Source of the DNA: Apostichopus japonicus
Taxonomy: Eukaryota; Echinodermata; Holothuroidea; Aspidochirotida; Stichopodidae
Direction of reading: 5' to 3'
DNA: 64,000 bases
NCBI RefSeq assembly: GCF_037975245.1
Contig: NC_092562.1
Location: 30,940,554-31,004,553, forward strand
Under the pieces are notes generated by a model that saw nothing but the letters and a program-made list of their open reading frames with translations, had not been told where the DNA came from and ran no database searches. Positions 43,250-54,538 of the stretch are shown here, in pieces (the first letter of the stretch is position 1; each line of letters opens with the position of its first letter). Made by a program: the position numbers and the translations under genes.

Positions 43250-44275
43250 TTTGTTGCTGTACACCTAAAGGCAAATCTATTCGTTATCGCTCTCTCCAAC
43301 TTTACAGGTAGGTTGATGTATATTTATTGTCATTTAACAGACAATAAACTAATCATTAAATGTAAAACATGTTACTATCCTAAATAATGGTAAATCAGAG
43401 TCAATGCCTCTCAACGGTAGTAAATACCAGGATAGAAGTAAATCGTCACTATTAGCAGGCCTAAGGCTATAAGTGTGTATGTTAGAATGGTCCAGGAGGC
43501 GACGACCGCCTGCACATGTAGCCACTAAAACTTATTGTTTGTTATATTTCATTATTAATGCAGCCTTTTCATTAGTTATTCTTATGATAATCCAGTGCTA
43601 GGGTGCTTCGAGGTAAATTTATGACATGTGTGATTTACTTGGATGCAAAATTGCGTCTAAAACCAGAATTATTGCAACCACTATTTGAATTATATCAATC
43701 TCACAGTTTGAACTATAAAATTCCTCAAGCTCAAAAGAACTGCTATAAATATTCGCTTTATCCTCGCACCATTCCTCAGTGGAACGCACTCCCACCTGAT
43801 CTAATATCAGCACCAAACACCGCCTCCTTCAAGTTAATGCTGGGACGTCAGCAGCACCATTAGCAAACTTGAGGACTGCACGTCAACAGCCACATCAGGG
43901 GCGATTTGTGCAGTATTAGACCAAGACCAAGAATATAAATGTCATTACAATAGGTTGTGCATGAACATGGATGTGCATACGGTTACTGTAAATTGTTCTG
44001 CGCATTCGCAGTGCGTATTAACTAGGGGAATCCCCTTATTATTGGCGTCTACTGCGGAATTCCTCATTCAGGGACCGTTTGAACAGTTGTGCCATTAGTT
44101 TGTATTGTTTGGGACTCCGTTTACTATGAGGGTAAAGTGTACTTTATTTAAGAATTTTGACCATTTTGATTATATGCGAAATGGAGAACGCGGTAAGAAT
44201 GAGTTAGAATAATAAATTTGTTGCTGTACTCCTAAAGGCAAATTTATTCGGTATTGCTCTCTCCAACTTTACAGG
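43250..44275 (+). mobile_element. Retroelement remnant framed by ~63-bp direct repeats
   Basis: CAATAAATTTGTTGCTGTAC through CTCTCTCCAACTTTACAGG occurs at about 43250-43312 and again at 44214-44275 with few differences. Between them lies an RT C-terminal fragment (43603-43863). The direct repeats could be LTR-like ends, 3' ends of two tandem elements, or a segmental duplication. I cannot decide. Confidence 0.45.
43603..43863 (+). pseudogene. Non-LTR retrotransposon RT C-terminal fragment
   Basis: The reading ends YKYSLYPRTIPQWNALPPDL then ISAPNTASFKLML, the widespread last block (F.PRTI..WN.LP......S...F) of ORF2 proteins of the L2/CR1/RTE kind. There is no catalytic domain and no plausible start. 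It is a relic of about 85 codons. Confidence 0.7.
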
Positions 44276-44907
44276 ATCCTGACCACCTTGTTACATTATT
44301 AAGGTGTATACTATGATTATTTGTGTTATTGACATACACACGCAATTGGTCACGGCTTGGACTAGCATGAAACATTTAATCCAGCGGCAATCACCGTTTA
44401 AATGTTTATAAGCAACAAGTTAAGCAAAGTAGCGTACTTCCTACTCAAATTGCCAGCTCTCGTTGCAGACTCTTCCTGCTTCACCAACGAATTTTTAAAA
44501 TGCCTGAACACCTGCTGCATGTACCCCCCCCCCCTTCCCCCTCCCCGATATTTACACCATCAGTAGCTTATTCCATCCTCTTGGCTCTTCAATATCAAAT
44601 TATCAAAAATATTGATTTATAACTGCAAAGATACTGAATATCTGTAAGTTATTATTTTGTGTTGCAGAAATGTTGGGTATTGCACAGAGTTAGGCAGAAG
44701 ATTGCGTTTTTCTGTTTTGGCGATAAAATTATTGCTCGCGGCATGGGCGTCAATCCAGGGGGGACAGGGGGACACGTCCCCCCACATTTCGATGGATGGG
44801 GGAAACAATATCAAATGTCCCCCCCCCCCCCCCCACACACACACACACATTTGGAAAAAGAGTAGTGTCGTGGCTCTATTTGGTTACGGCTTACACATCT
44901 TAGGATT
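43864..44907. other. Intergenic stretch with hAT-like end fragments
   Basis: C homopolymers at about 44524-44534 and 44820-44835 and the sequence ATGGGCGTCAATCCAGGGGG at about 44743 look like ends of hAT-like short elements, but matched partners and duplications were not found. A (CA)n tract follows at 44834-44850. Confidence 0.4.
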
Positions 44908-45256
44908 CATATCCTCGACTATCACTCAATGTTGCTGAATGGAGAATTCCACCCAGATCTCGTGAGTTTGTACCCTGAGCTCTCCAACAATCTTAAGCTT
45001 AGTCTGCCTTTATTTCGAGGCCAGTTCCATTCGTCGTCGTTTGAAGGGTATAGACAAATATTCAAGTTGATGAATCCAGTGGTACGGGCTATGTTTGGTG
45101 AAGTCGAAGCTCTCTTGCGGTTGCTCCTCGTCTCCTCCGCCAGTTCGACGGAAGCCGTGAGATCTTTTAGTGCTTTGAGGCGTTTGAAAACAAGGCTATA
45201 GAGCACCATGACTCAACAGAGGCTGAACCATGTGATCGTGTTCCATATTCACAGCG
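44908..45256 (+). pseudogene. hAT transposase C-terminal (dimerisation) relic
   Basis: The plus frame reads PVVRAMFGEVEALLRLLLV, SSASSTEAVRSFSALRRLKT, a TAG stop at 45199-45201, then STMTQQRLNHVIVFHIHS. That is the hAT C-terminal dimerisation motif (SSASxExxFSxLxxIKTxLRSTMxxxRLNxLxxxxIH) with the arginine codon turned into a stop. It is truncated at 45257 by the short element D2. The catalytic part of the transposase is not seen upstream. Not functional. Confidence 0.78.
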
Positions 45257-46134
45257 CAGGGACGTCGTTAGAGGGGGTGTGGGTGTGTCTCACCCCCAAG
45301 CCATGGTAAAACTGACGCTAGTTGGAAAATTGGAGTGCGACAGTCGGAATTTCCGGCTGTCGCACTCTAGTTTATCTAGGCCTTTTCATATAATTTTTTT
45401 TTTTAAATTTCGGTCAAAATTGACCTTTAACCTGTCATATTTACCACGTTTTCCTTGCCACTTTGGGAAATTGTTTCTCGCGATTCTTATACTCCGCCGT
45501 ACAAAACTTCTTATGATTTTGAATACTACAAAAAAATGCCTAATAGAACTACCGTCATAGGCGTAGGAGCCCAATTTGTTTTGTGTGTGTGGGGGGGGGG
45601 GGGGGGGGCTGTAACGACTTGCCCGAAAAATATAACCAAAATTGTTCACACATGATCATGATCATGATCACACATCACACATAATCATGTGCATATCATA
45701 CAGGCATGCATCGGTTTTTACATCGCATGCAAATAGCATACAATCGTTTTCCGTCTTATTACCCTTCCGTATTGGTGATAATTGTTGGGTAATAATAATA
45801 TCAGTATAACCACTGAAAAACACATTGCAAATTATCCAAAAAGCTATCAGTATATTGCCCGAATTTCACAAAAATATTTGGTTGGGGCGGGGGGGGGGCA
45901 ATAAGTTTTTAAAATGAGTGCCAGTGGGTACAAATGTATCGCAACAAGTTCGTAACAGAAGTGCAGTCGCGAAAGATTGGGTTTTCTGACTGACACTGAC
46001 CGTATCGTTGACGAGTAGCGGGAGGGGGGGGGGTACAAAGCAGCAGATGGAATTTTCTGGCTTCAAAACCGATTTTCAGCCACTACACCACCCCCCCCCC
46101 CTCCCCCAATCATCAGGCCTTAGCTACGTCCCTG
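45257..46134. mobile_element. Nonautonomous hAT-like element D2 (same family as 19581-20452)
   Basis: The left end is CAGGGACGTCGTTAGAGG and the right end the complement of CAGGGACGTAGCTAAGG; 878 bp. The interior matches D1, including GAGTGCGACAGTCGGAATTT, TTGACCTTTAA and TTTACCACGTTTTCCTTG. No matching 8-bp flank is visible here (TCACAGCG against GGTTTAAG), so one side was probably lost or rearranged. Confidence 0.8.
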
Positions 46135-46370
46135 GGTTTAAGGCCACAATAAGTGTGGTGGGACAACAAACATTAGTTTCCCCTCCCCAATCGACACACA
46201 TGAATTCATGAACTTTATCACAATTCGTAACATTATTTTGCTTTTTGAAAACTAGTTTTAGTTACGTCATGATCTCATTTTCATAATAATAGGTGCAGTG
46301 TTCTCCGCTTGTCACTTTTTTGTCCGGGTGCTGTTGTCAGTACTAACTTAGCGCGGGTGCTCTTGTCAGT

Positions 46371-46413
46371 ACTAACTAAGCGGAGCGCCACTATCGGTTG
46401 GCGCGTAGCGTAC
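46371..46413 (-). repeat. 43-bp GC-rich core, copy 7
   Basis: Inverse orientation: on the minus strand it reads GTACGCTACGCGCCAACCGA, then TAGTGGCGCTCCGCTTAG. It lies about 75 bp inside the left end of the 46296-50577 element. Confidence 0.8.
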
Positions 46414-49400
46414 AAAAAAATTTAGTCAAAAATGTCGCCCAGATTGCAGGAAATGACACTTTTCAGGCATTTATAAATTGCATAAATTTTGTTATATTGA
46501 GATTCCATGTTTCACAAGTTTACACTTTTTACAATTTTTTTTCAGTAAAATCACTTTGTAGGAAAAAGCTGCCAACACCTGACATTACTTTATTAAATCT
46601 GATGTATTCATTTTGAACAGGTTTAGGCCTAATGTGACCTTTGAAATAGCCCCTGGAATGCTTGAAACCATGGATCCCTTTACTTGTCAAAATTAATGGT
46701 TGTTCACAGGTTGGCAGATGTTGTTTGTCTTTCAATTATATAATATATTGCTGCTGAAAATTTTAATCAATTACGTGATTGGCCAGGATAATACTGATAA
46801 TGACGTCATAAGTTATGACACACGTGGCTGAAATCATATGTAAATAATGCCATCCAGTCAGTGATCAGTTTACAATTTACGATAAATTTAGTGTTTGATT
46901 ATTTGGCATCATTTAAGATCTTAGATAGGGTAAAATGTCAAAAGCATTTCATCGTTTGAATTTCTGCTTTACTGCATGTAATGTTAGATGCTCAAAATTC
47001 TGTAGCCTACGCGCGCCACTGTAATACGTTTTTTTTTTTTTTAGTTTAAGCGTTGAATGTTTGTTAATGTCACGTAAGTGGATGCAAAATTTCTGGTATT
47101 GATATGCTTCACTGTGTGCATTGGAGCACCTGTATCGCATATAAAGAGTAACTAAATTCCGGGTTTCTCGGCTCCTTATTGTTGGTATGTTTCACCGAGA
47201 TATATCGGAATACCTGTGCTTACAAATTGTAAGAGCCGTTACGTCATATTAGATTCGTGTTTTTTTTTTTAGTTGATGTTAGGGTGGGGTACAGGAAAGT
47301 TAGTTAGTTGCATTCCATCTGGTAACGATATCACGTCGGGCAGAGAGGTAGTTTCTCCGTTATTGAGAACGGGAGTTATATATTCATAAAAAGGCAATGA
47401 GGTCTTAAATTGAGTTAGTATTATATTGTCAATGAGGACAATTTTGCGCATACTTGTTATTGAGAACAAGCCGCTACATACCGTATATTCTCGACGCACG
47501 TGCTTTATTCGTTTGTGACAAGCGGAGTTTGCTGTATAGTAAACCAGATTACGGGCAGGCGACCCCCAATAATCTGTGAGTATTCTAAGTATTAATGTAA
47601 AATTGGTATATTCTAGGACTACATTAAATGAGAGAGTGTCATCATTTCGTAAATTTATTTGTAAGTAAACTGTATGATCCAAAGTGCTTGAATTGAAACG
47701 AAATTCTTAAAAGTGTTCGAATACCTAGTAGAAATGCTGAGACTAATACATGTAACGAGAGTAGTTTCATTTTGTCGCATAATTGGTTTATTATTGACAT
47801 TGTATGGAATTTATATTTGATTGATTGATTTATTTGTTGTATCACGTGAATATGTACAATGTGATAGGAAATCTTCTAAAAAAACCTTCAGATGGCTTAA
47901 CAAAGTAGAGGACTCCCTGTAAAGAAAAGGGAAGAGTAAACTAAATATATAAGAGCCTTAATTGTTTGAGGAACAAGGGCAGATCTTAAATTTGTCGCGT
48001 AAAGAATTTATTGTGAAAATTTGTAAGATTATTTTTAGAAAGCAAAGGAAATGCTGTATCATGTTTACGTTAATGTGTCTCGTAAGGAGTGAGAGTTAAA
48101 ATGTCCTTTATAAGTTGCGATAAATCAATCGTAGTTTTGCTTCGGGAAATTGACCGTATGTTTAAAACAAATATTAGGAATGGTTTTGTTCCTCTGTTTG
48201 TCTACAGGGTTTTATTTTTGGTGACTCCAAAACTAACTGCTTGGGGTCACGGGGTATTCTTCCATGCCGATAGATGTGGTCTGGTACACACACTTTTAAG
48301 ACGCCGGATACAGGTATCCTACTTTGACACGTGCGAAAAGCTGAATGGTTTGACTCCGCCTATACCGACTACCTTGTGGGCGGTGATCTTCTGAAGCCTG
48401 TCCTAAAGCGTACTATAGCAGTGTCAGTTAGCATAAAGGGGGTAGGATTCACTGAATAAGTATCCAAGGGGGTGTAGTTATTTTCATATGTGCATTTCTT
48501 TTATGTTTTCTTTTACAAATAAACATTGAAATATCTCGTGCCAATAAATCCATGAGAATTAAAAGCAGAGTGTTTGCGTGGTTTCTTGATTATCAATTGA
48601 GCGTTACTTTCTAGAAAGGGTCACTATGTGTCACTTGTGACAGTTAACTTATAATAACATTGTTAGAAAAATGCACACTTAGCCTATGTCACAATCGGAA
48701 AGATCATACTCTAAACAACTTGTTTGTTAAATTGAATATACAATGGCTTTTTTAGAGAATGTTGAACAGGATTTAAATGGCGATGTTTTCATGTGTAACG
48801 TCAAGTAACGTTAAGAGTTAAAACAGAACATATAGTGTATCTGCATATAGCGAGTGATTTAAGCCAACAAACATTTAACGTTCCACATAAAATGTTGGTC
48901 TCTGCGTGTGATTGTATTCCTAGAACGAGATTACACGAAGCCACGAGGAGCATATAACCCTTAACCGCCGAAAAAAATGCATATCTCCTTCCGTTTTGGA
49001 GTTATAGGCGTTTTTGTCCAACAATTCCCTGTTAATACTTTCCTTTATGTTCACATTCATGTAGCAGAAAATTATATTCGCGGAACTGGTATTTACATTG
49101 CGGACCGCGGAAAATCACGGATTTGGAAATTCGTGCACATAATTCGTGAAGAAAAAATCGGAATCGGGCCAATGATGAAAAAAATAATCGGTATTATCCG
49201 ATATTGCATAATCGTTTGACCACTACATAAGTGCATGCCATAGATCAACCATTCTGATTCGTTACTTACCGCGATTCTCTATCACGTCCGAAAGTATTGC
49301 GCTAAAATTGAACTGCAAAATATACGGTTGCTATACACAATTTCGCGAACGATGATATTTGGTCTCGCTAAGCGTTAACAGCCATTGTTTGTTGTTATAC

Positions 49401-49570
49401 ATAATTTAGCACGCGATATGTGGTTCACAAATCGTTACAACACATCACTACGACGTGCATTTATAAGAATAACGTTAATGTACAAAGTAGGGGGCGCTGC
49501 TATATACAGTGTGAATATTTTTTGATTGCTGTCGATGTTGATCCAAAATTTCGTAATGTATCATTCCTTT

Positions 49571-49932
49571 CAAGGGCGTAGGAACCGGGGGGCTGGGGGC
49601 GCCAGCCCCCCAGTGAAAAACATGGGGGCGGAAGTATCATTCCGCCCTCCGCTCAGCAAGTCAGAAAACCCCTTTTTCATTTCCAAATCAGAAAAAAATC
49701 TCATTTGGAGCACCAAATTGCATCTAAGGCCAGGTGAAAATGCAAAATTATTTACAAAATGGAGTGGGTGTTGAAGTGTGCTATATTGCACCAAATGCAT
49801 CTGAGGCCACCTGGAAATGCAAAAAAAATCCAAAGGGGAGGGGGACACCCCCTCCCCTTAGACCACTCCCCCAGGCCGGCCATCAGTCTTCAGCCCCCCC
49901 CCCCCACTCAAAAGTACCTTCCTACGCCACTG
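49571..49932. mobile_element. hAT-like short element E with 8-bp target duplication
   Basis: The 362-bp element has left end CAAGGGCGTAGGAACCGGGG and right end the complement of CAGTGGCGTAGGAAGG. ATTCCTTT flanks it on both sides (49563-49570 and 49933-49940). It carries G and C homopolymers near the ends and a CTGGGGGCGCCAGCCCCC hairpin on the left. Confidence 0.93.
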
Positions 49933-50577
49933 ATTCCTTTTTTTCAAACGGAGTTACCACTTGATAAGAGTAAGCTTGCCCGGTCGTTTTTTAACTTGCC
50001 CCGGGCAATCGGACAGTCGTTAATGTCGAGCCCTGCACAATGCCGTACCGTACGACAACATCAATATAACACCTGACGCAAATGAGTTTTTGACGTCATA
50101 ACTTTGCTGGCCAATCACGCAATTTGTCATTAATTTGTAAAATATGTACCTTCAAAATGTAGATTGCAAAGTATATCCATTCAATTAATTATTTTATATT
50201 ATTACTTTTTTAAATGTTTTTTTTAAATGTGACTAATAACAAGTAAAAGAAGACTTTAACAGAACTTGTATAAGAATACTTAAAATATGGAAAATGTATA
50301 CGCTTGTATTTGAAAGTGATTTATACAGGTGAGCTGGACGGGGCTGATATCGGATGGTCTGGATCGGCAAGTTTGGATAATTTTGCCGATACCGATATTC
50401 CGCCGTTAACGGCAATATATTTTGCAACACTTTGGAAAATTTTCCCAAATAGTAAATGCAATGGTTTCGTACTGGCGGTCGAATAATTTGTCCGGGCGGT
50501 AACTATTTGTCCGGGCGCTGACGCACCTTTTCAGATTTTGTCCGGGCGCGGCGCCCGGATACTAGTGGAGAACACTG

Positions 50578-51317
50578 CAGGTGTAATGGCCCGTGTCATT
50601 GTTTATCAAAAACATGGGAATACAAATGTAGTTTTTGTCGGACCCCAGCAATCACCTGTAAAAAAACATTAACTAATCTGAATATTTTTGCCTCAATTAT
50701 ATGTTAATTGAAATTAATATGACTTTCAGTGATTACTAATAAAATTAGAGCCACCTAGCCATAAATCCCTTCCATGTAATCATGGAAAAACTACACAAAT
50801 CAAACTCACTTGTTATGGCATCTATCTTCCCATTGTGCAACTACTGTACTTCTTATTATCACTGTGGGGTGATTTGCCAGTTAAGGAGGATATCGCCATG
50901 TCCTCCCTGGTAAAAAGTGTTCTCATCAAGTTGCAAATGAGTTTTTTTCATTTTTGGCCTGCAGAGCTCTGTGTCGGATCTCCTGTGGAATTTTGAAGGC
51001 TTCTAGCTGCAAAGACAAATGATAAATGTGTTTAGAGCAGCTCTGAAACCAGGAAGCCAAAAAAGGCAGATATTGATGGCCCATTTCCAAGTTTAGTAAC
51101 AACTTTTTTTACTGGCAAAGCATTTATATTCATGAGAAACAGCACTAAAAGCAATAAGGATCATCTACCCAATATATGCACAACCTATATGTACCAGGTA
51201 TGAATGCAATGTGGCACTGTTGAGAAAAAATTAAATAAATATGAACAGTGCTTTCCTTTCCTTTCCTTTCCTTTGAATGAGACACGTACATACCTACAGA
51301 ACCCATGAAATGACCAA

Positions 51318-51364
<47 letters not shown>

Positions 51365-51547
51365 ATATGTATATATGTATATATGTATATATGTATATAT
51401 GTATATATGTATATATGTATATATGTATATATGTATATATGTATATATGTATATATGTATATATGTATATATGTATATATGTATATATGTATATATGTAT
51501 ATATGTATATATGTATATATGTATATATGTATATATGTATATATGTA

Positions 51548-51597
<50 letters not shown>

Positions 51598-51661
51598 TAA
51601 ACCTATCCCCGAGGTAAACCTAAGTCCCAGCTACCATGCATTGAAGTAAACAAAAATACCA

Positions 51662-51697
<36 letters not shown>

Positions 51698-53342
51698 CAC
51701 TAATTGGTCCAACTCCCATCGCCATATCTTTACATCAGAAACCAGTGATAAATAAAAGAGGGGACATCCAGGTTGGGCTGACCTAGACCCATTAAAAATT
51801 CTAAGCCATCGCTACTATAACAATCCATGGGTTTGGAATGTCAGGCTACCTGCATGGGTTCTTTGTATTAGAAGAGTAGTAGTACTTGAATATCATTGAA
51901 TCTATACAAACTGATCACAGAAATGATTTTTTTTTACTAGAATAGACCCAAATTTGAGAAACAGACAAGATATGGAGAGTTTAAACGTAAAAAAAATATA
52001 ATTCCGAAATATACTGTCCATAATCCATACAGTGCACTTACTCCCCGCTGCCTACTGTGTGTATAGTATGACAGACGAACCATGTGAACAGATACGAGAG
52101 TGTGATATAGATCCTCACCATCGTCACTATATATTATTTGATTGTAGAATGATTTTGATTGAGTTTCAATGCGAGTATTAAATTACGTCTTACTAAAGAC
52201 TAAGGTTAAACAATTTCAACTGATTTGCACGAGCTCTTCTAAGAAATATTCATAATATAACCAATTTACGTGGCAACCTCATTTCTGTGCGGGTTGTATA
52301 TATAGTGAACCTACTGTACACTAAAGTATACATACATTAAACATATCTACATATTGCGAGTACCTTATGTTCGGTGTTACGCTAAATATATTTGACTGTT
52401 GCGCTGTCTGTCAGGGGCCAGGGAGTATTAATTGCGACAGCCTAACAGCGATCGTGGGAAGTTGAACTGATTTCGCCCAGCTAGCAATTTTGTCTTTTTG
52501 GCGTCGTCCATTTATTTGAGCTAAATATTGACAGGGTCAAACATGAAACATATTTTTTATCTACGTGTGCAGCGGACTTCAATGACATTGATATTTGAAA
52601 CAAATTGAAACGCATTTATACATTTTCTTTGTGGAAATTCAACCCCAGTTACTAACTGAAAACACAAGAATGCCACATAGGTCACTGTGGGGCCCCAAGG
52701 GATATGATGTTTAGCGATGTTTTCTCATGATCCGTTGCTGAGATATGGGAATATTTAAATTAATTGGTTATTTATTCAGCAGGAAAACTCACTAAATTGC
52801 CTGTTTTCTTTTATAATTGGAAGCCTTGTAGTTTTATTTTAGAAAATAATGTAGGTCAACTGTAGCAAAACACACTGTTGTTGGTATACTTATACACGGA
52901 TGGTCACATCACTTTACTATAAAGACTGCCAAAAATAATTATAAACAATAATGAAAAACAAAGGTAATTTAATTAATGAGTGTTCCTTTTGTTACATCAT
53001 AGTTGATTGTGCTGCGATAATCTTTTCTTTTTTCAACTAATAAAATATTTCTCAACAATGGATAAAAAAATATTATGATAGGAGTTGGACCAATGACTAT
53101 ATTTTATCATTCTCTATCACATATATTTTTGGAATTGGTTATTTCATGAGCTCTTTAACATCAGCTAATATGAAACTGGATACAAATATATACTATCATT
53201 ACTGAAAACCCCTATTAAATAGGAACTAACAATAATCATTCTTGCATTGTCTCCAGAAGATTTTCGGTAGCTAGAGTGAAATGACATCACAAATATTACC
53301 AAAAGCACCAGACTATTTTCAATGAAAATATTCAAAATCTGA
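50578..53342. other. Intergenic stretch with microsatellites
   Basis: Apart from (CTTTC)n near 51250-51275 and the AT-rich microsatellites listed separately, I see no gene, RNA or transposon end here. Confidence 0.5.
51320..51596 (+). repeat. (GTATATAT)n octamer microsatellite flanked by (AT)n
   Basis: About 26 perfect GTATATAT units (51352-51560) sit between (AT)n tracts; a further (AT)n tract lies at 51665-51693. Long open frames of repeated MYICIYVY across it come from the octamer being open in three frames and are not genes. Confidence 0.95.
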
Positions 53343-53811
53343 CTATAACATGATTGCTGCTAACTGAGCATAAACCCTGATCAATTCATCTGGCTGCAGT
53401 CTGGCTGGTGGTCGCTGTTGTGGCGAGGCCTGTGCTGCTGGTTGGTGTTGTGGTGGTTTATCTGCTGGGGCTGGTGGCTTCTGGGATGGGGTTGGTGGTT
53501 TTTGTGCTGGAGCTGGTGAACCATGTGCTGGGGCTGATGGCTTCTTGTGAAGAACTGGTAGTTTATGTTGTGGTGAAGCCTGTTTTGGGGTTGGTAGTTT
53601 GTGTGCTGGTGGTGGGGATGGTGGCTTCTGTGGTGGGGTCTGTGCCTGGGCTGGTGGTTGGTGGTTGGTGGATAACTTCATCCTCTTCAAAGTTAACCAG
53701 CTCAAACTCGTCATCCTGACCCAAATCCAGGGTGTTGTCCCTCTGCTGCAGAAGCTGAGCAATGATGTCATGTCCTGCAGCAGACTTTGCTTTCTTTGTT
53801 GCATCATTTTT
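53343..53811 (-). pseudogene. Terminal exon of a minus-strand gene or pseudogene, proline-rich
   Basis: After a CCTTGCAG acceptor, one frame reads KNDATKKAKSAAGHDIIAQL, then DDEFELVNFEEDEVIHQPP and stops at 53563. A second frame is rich in Pro/Gln/Lys (PAPAQKPPTPSQKPPAPADK) and runs to a stop at 53343, ending PDELIRVYAQLAAIML. The acidic start looks genuine and the proline-rich run looks like its natural continuation, so a frameshift near 53600-53680 is likely. Neither frame joins the exon at 54352-54538 in phase (the split codon would be TAA). Either the gene is broken, an exon is missing, or the assembly has indel errors. Function unknown. Confidence 0.4.
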
Positions 53812-54351
53812 CTGCAAGGTACAATAATAATTGAAATAATAAATGGTTGATCCCTTTGAATTGAATGTCATGTCCTCTTAGAGTTTGATGGCAATGCTAA
53901 AATTAAACTACATTGACCAAAAATCGTCGCGTAGATTACAGGTACACCGCCATTAAATAATTTTGCATTAAATACGGCTTTTCCTTTTAGTATTACATAC
54001 TGCCTGACAGTTTAATCAGGCGCATTGCAAGCAGCGGTCATTCGCTGCCAAATTTAGCTTTCAGCTAGGGCAGGCAATTCGCCCTATTTGTATAAACGTA
54101 ATATAGAGTATTTTATGATATAGAATTAATTAGGGACCAGTTAGTGACGGGACGACAGGAGATCGAAGGAAATTTATTTTAGGAAGTAATTAGTACTGTG
54201 TACCTACCACTACAATTCCTATAGGCCGAACTCCTGTTATGTATTTTAACCTATATAAATATCTCATCATCTTGGTAATACCAACAAGCAAACCTTGCTT
54301 GTTTGCAAAAGGCACAGCCAAACAAGTATTCTACAACAATTGTTTACTTAC

Positions 54352-54538
54352 AGGCTTTTTTGAGGAAGAGGCCGATTGGGATGAGAGCATTGTCTGATCG
54401 GTCTGAATTAAGCTCCTCAAGGAAGTCGGGATTTCCTCTTATGAACTCTATGACCTCTTCCTTGCAAGGACTGAGAGTTTATTGAGGCATCTGGTACTGG
54501 ATGTATCTCCTTTAATTTCACTTCCATCTCTTCGAAAG
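54352..54538 (-). pseudogene. Internal exon of the same minus-strand gene, with a probable 1-base frameshift
   Basis: It is bounded by a TCTCTAG acceptor and a GTAAGT donor. Entering in phase 1 it reads FEEMEVKLKEIHPVPDASIN then SQSLQ, and soon stops. One base away the rest reads EEVIEFIRGNPDFLEELNSD then RSDNALIPIGLFLKKA, clearly protein-like, to the donor. A one-base change near 54459 would join the two. The entering phase agrees with exon 1 at 55804-55960. No family is recognised; the sequence looks helical and acidic. Confidence 0.5.

Larger units (their letters stand above)
46296..50577. mobile_element. Large hAT-like element (4.3 kb) without a recognised transposase
   Basis: The left end is CAGTGTTCTCCGCTTGTCAC, with TTTTGTCCGGGTGC a little further in. 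The right end is the complement of CAGTGTTCTCCACTAGTATC, with GTCCGGGCGC blocks repeated inside. AGGTG adjoins both ends but is not cleanly placed. Short open frames inside (47269-47682 minus, 48089-48394 plus) match nothing I know, and there is no DDE or dimerisation motif. It contains the element at 49571-49932 and core copy 7. Confidence 0.55.

Noticed and set aside
47269-47682. 137-codon minus-strand frame as a gene
   Set aside because: No recognised domain, no splice context, and it lies inside a transposon-ended segment; kept only as a point in the findings.
51351-51649. Three long overlapping frames of MYICIYVY repeats
   Set aside because: Pure translation of the GTATATAT octamer, which is open in three frames.
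53408-53719. Plus-strand Val/Leu-rich frame
   Set aside because: It is the antisense of the proline-rich tail of the minus-strand exon.
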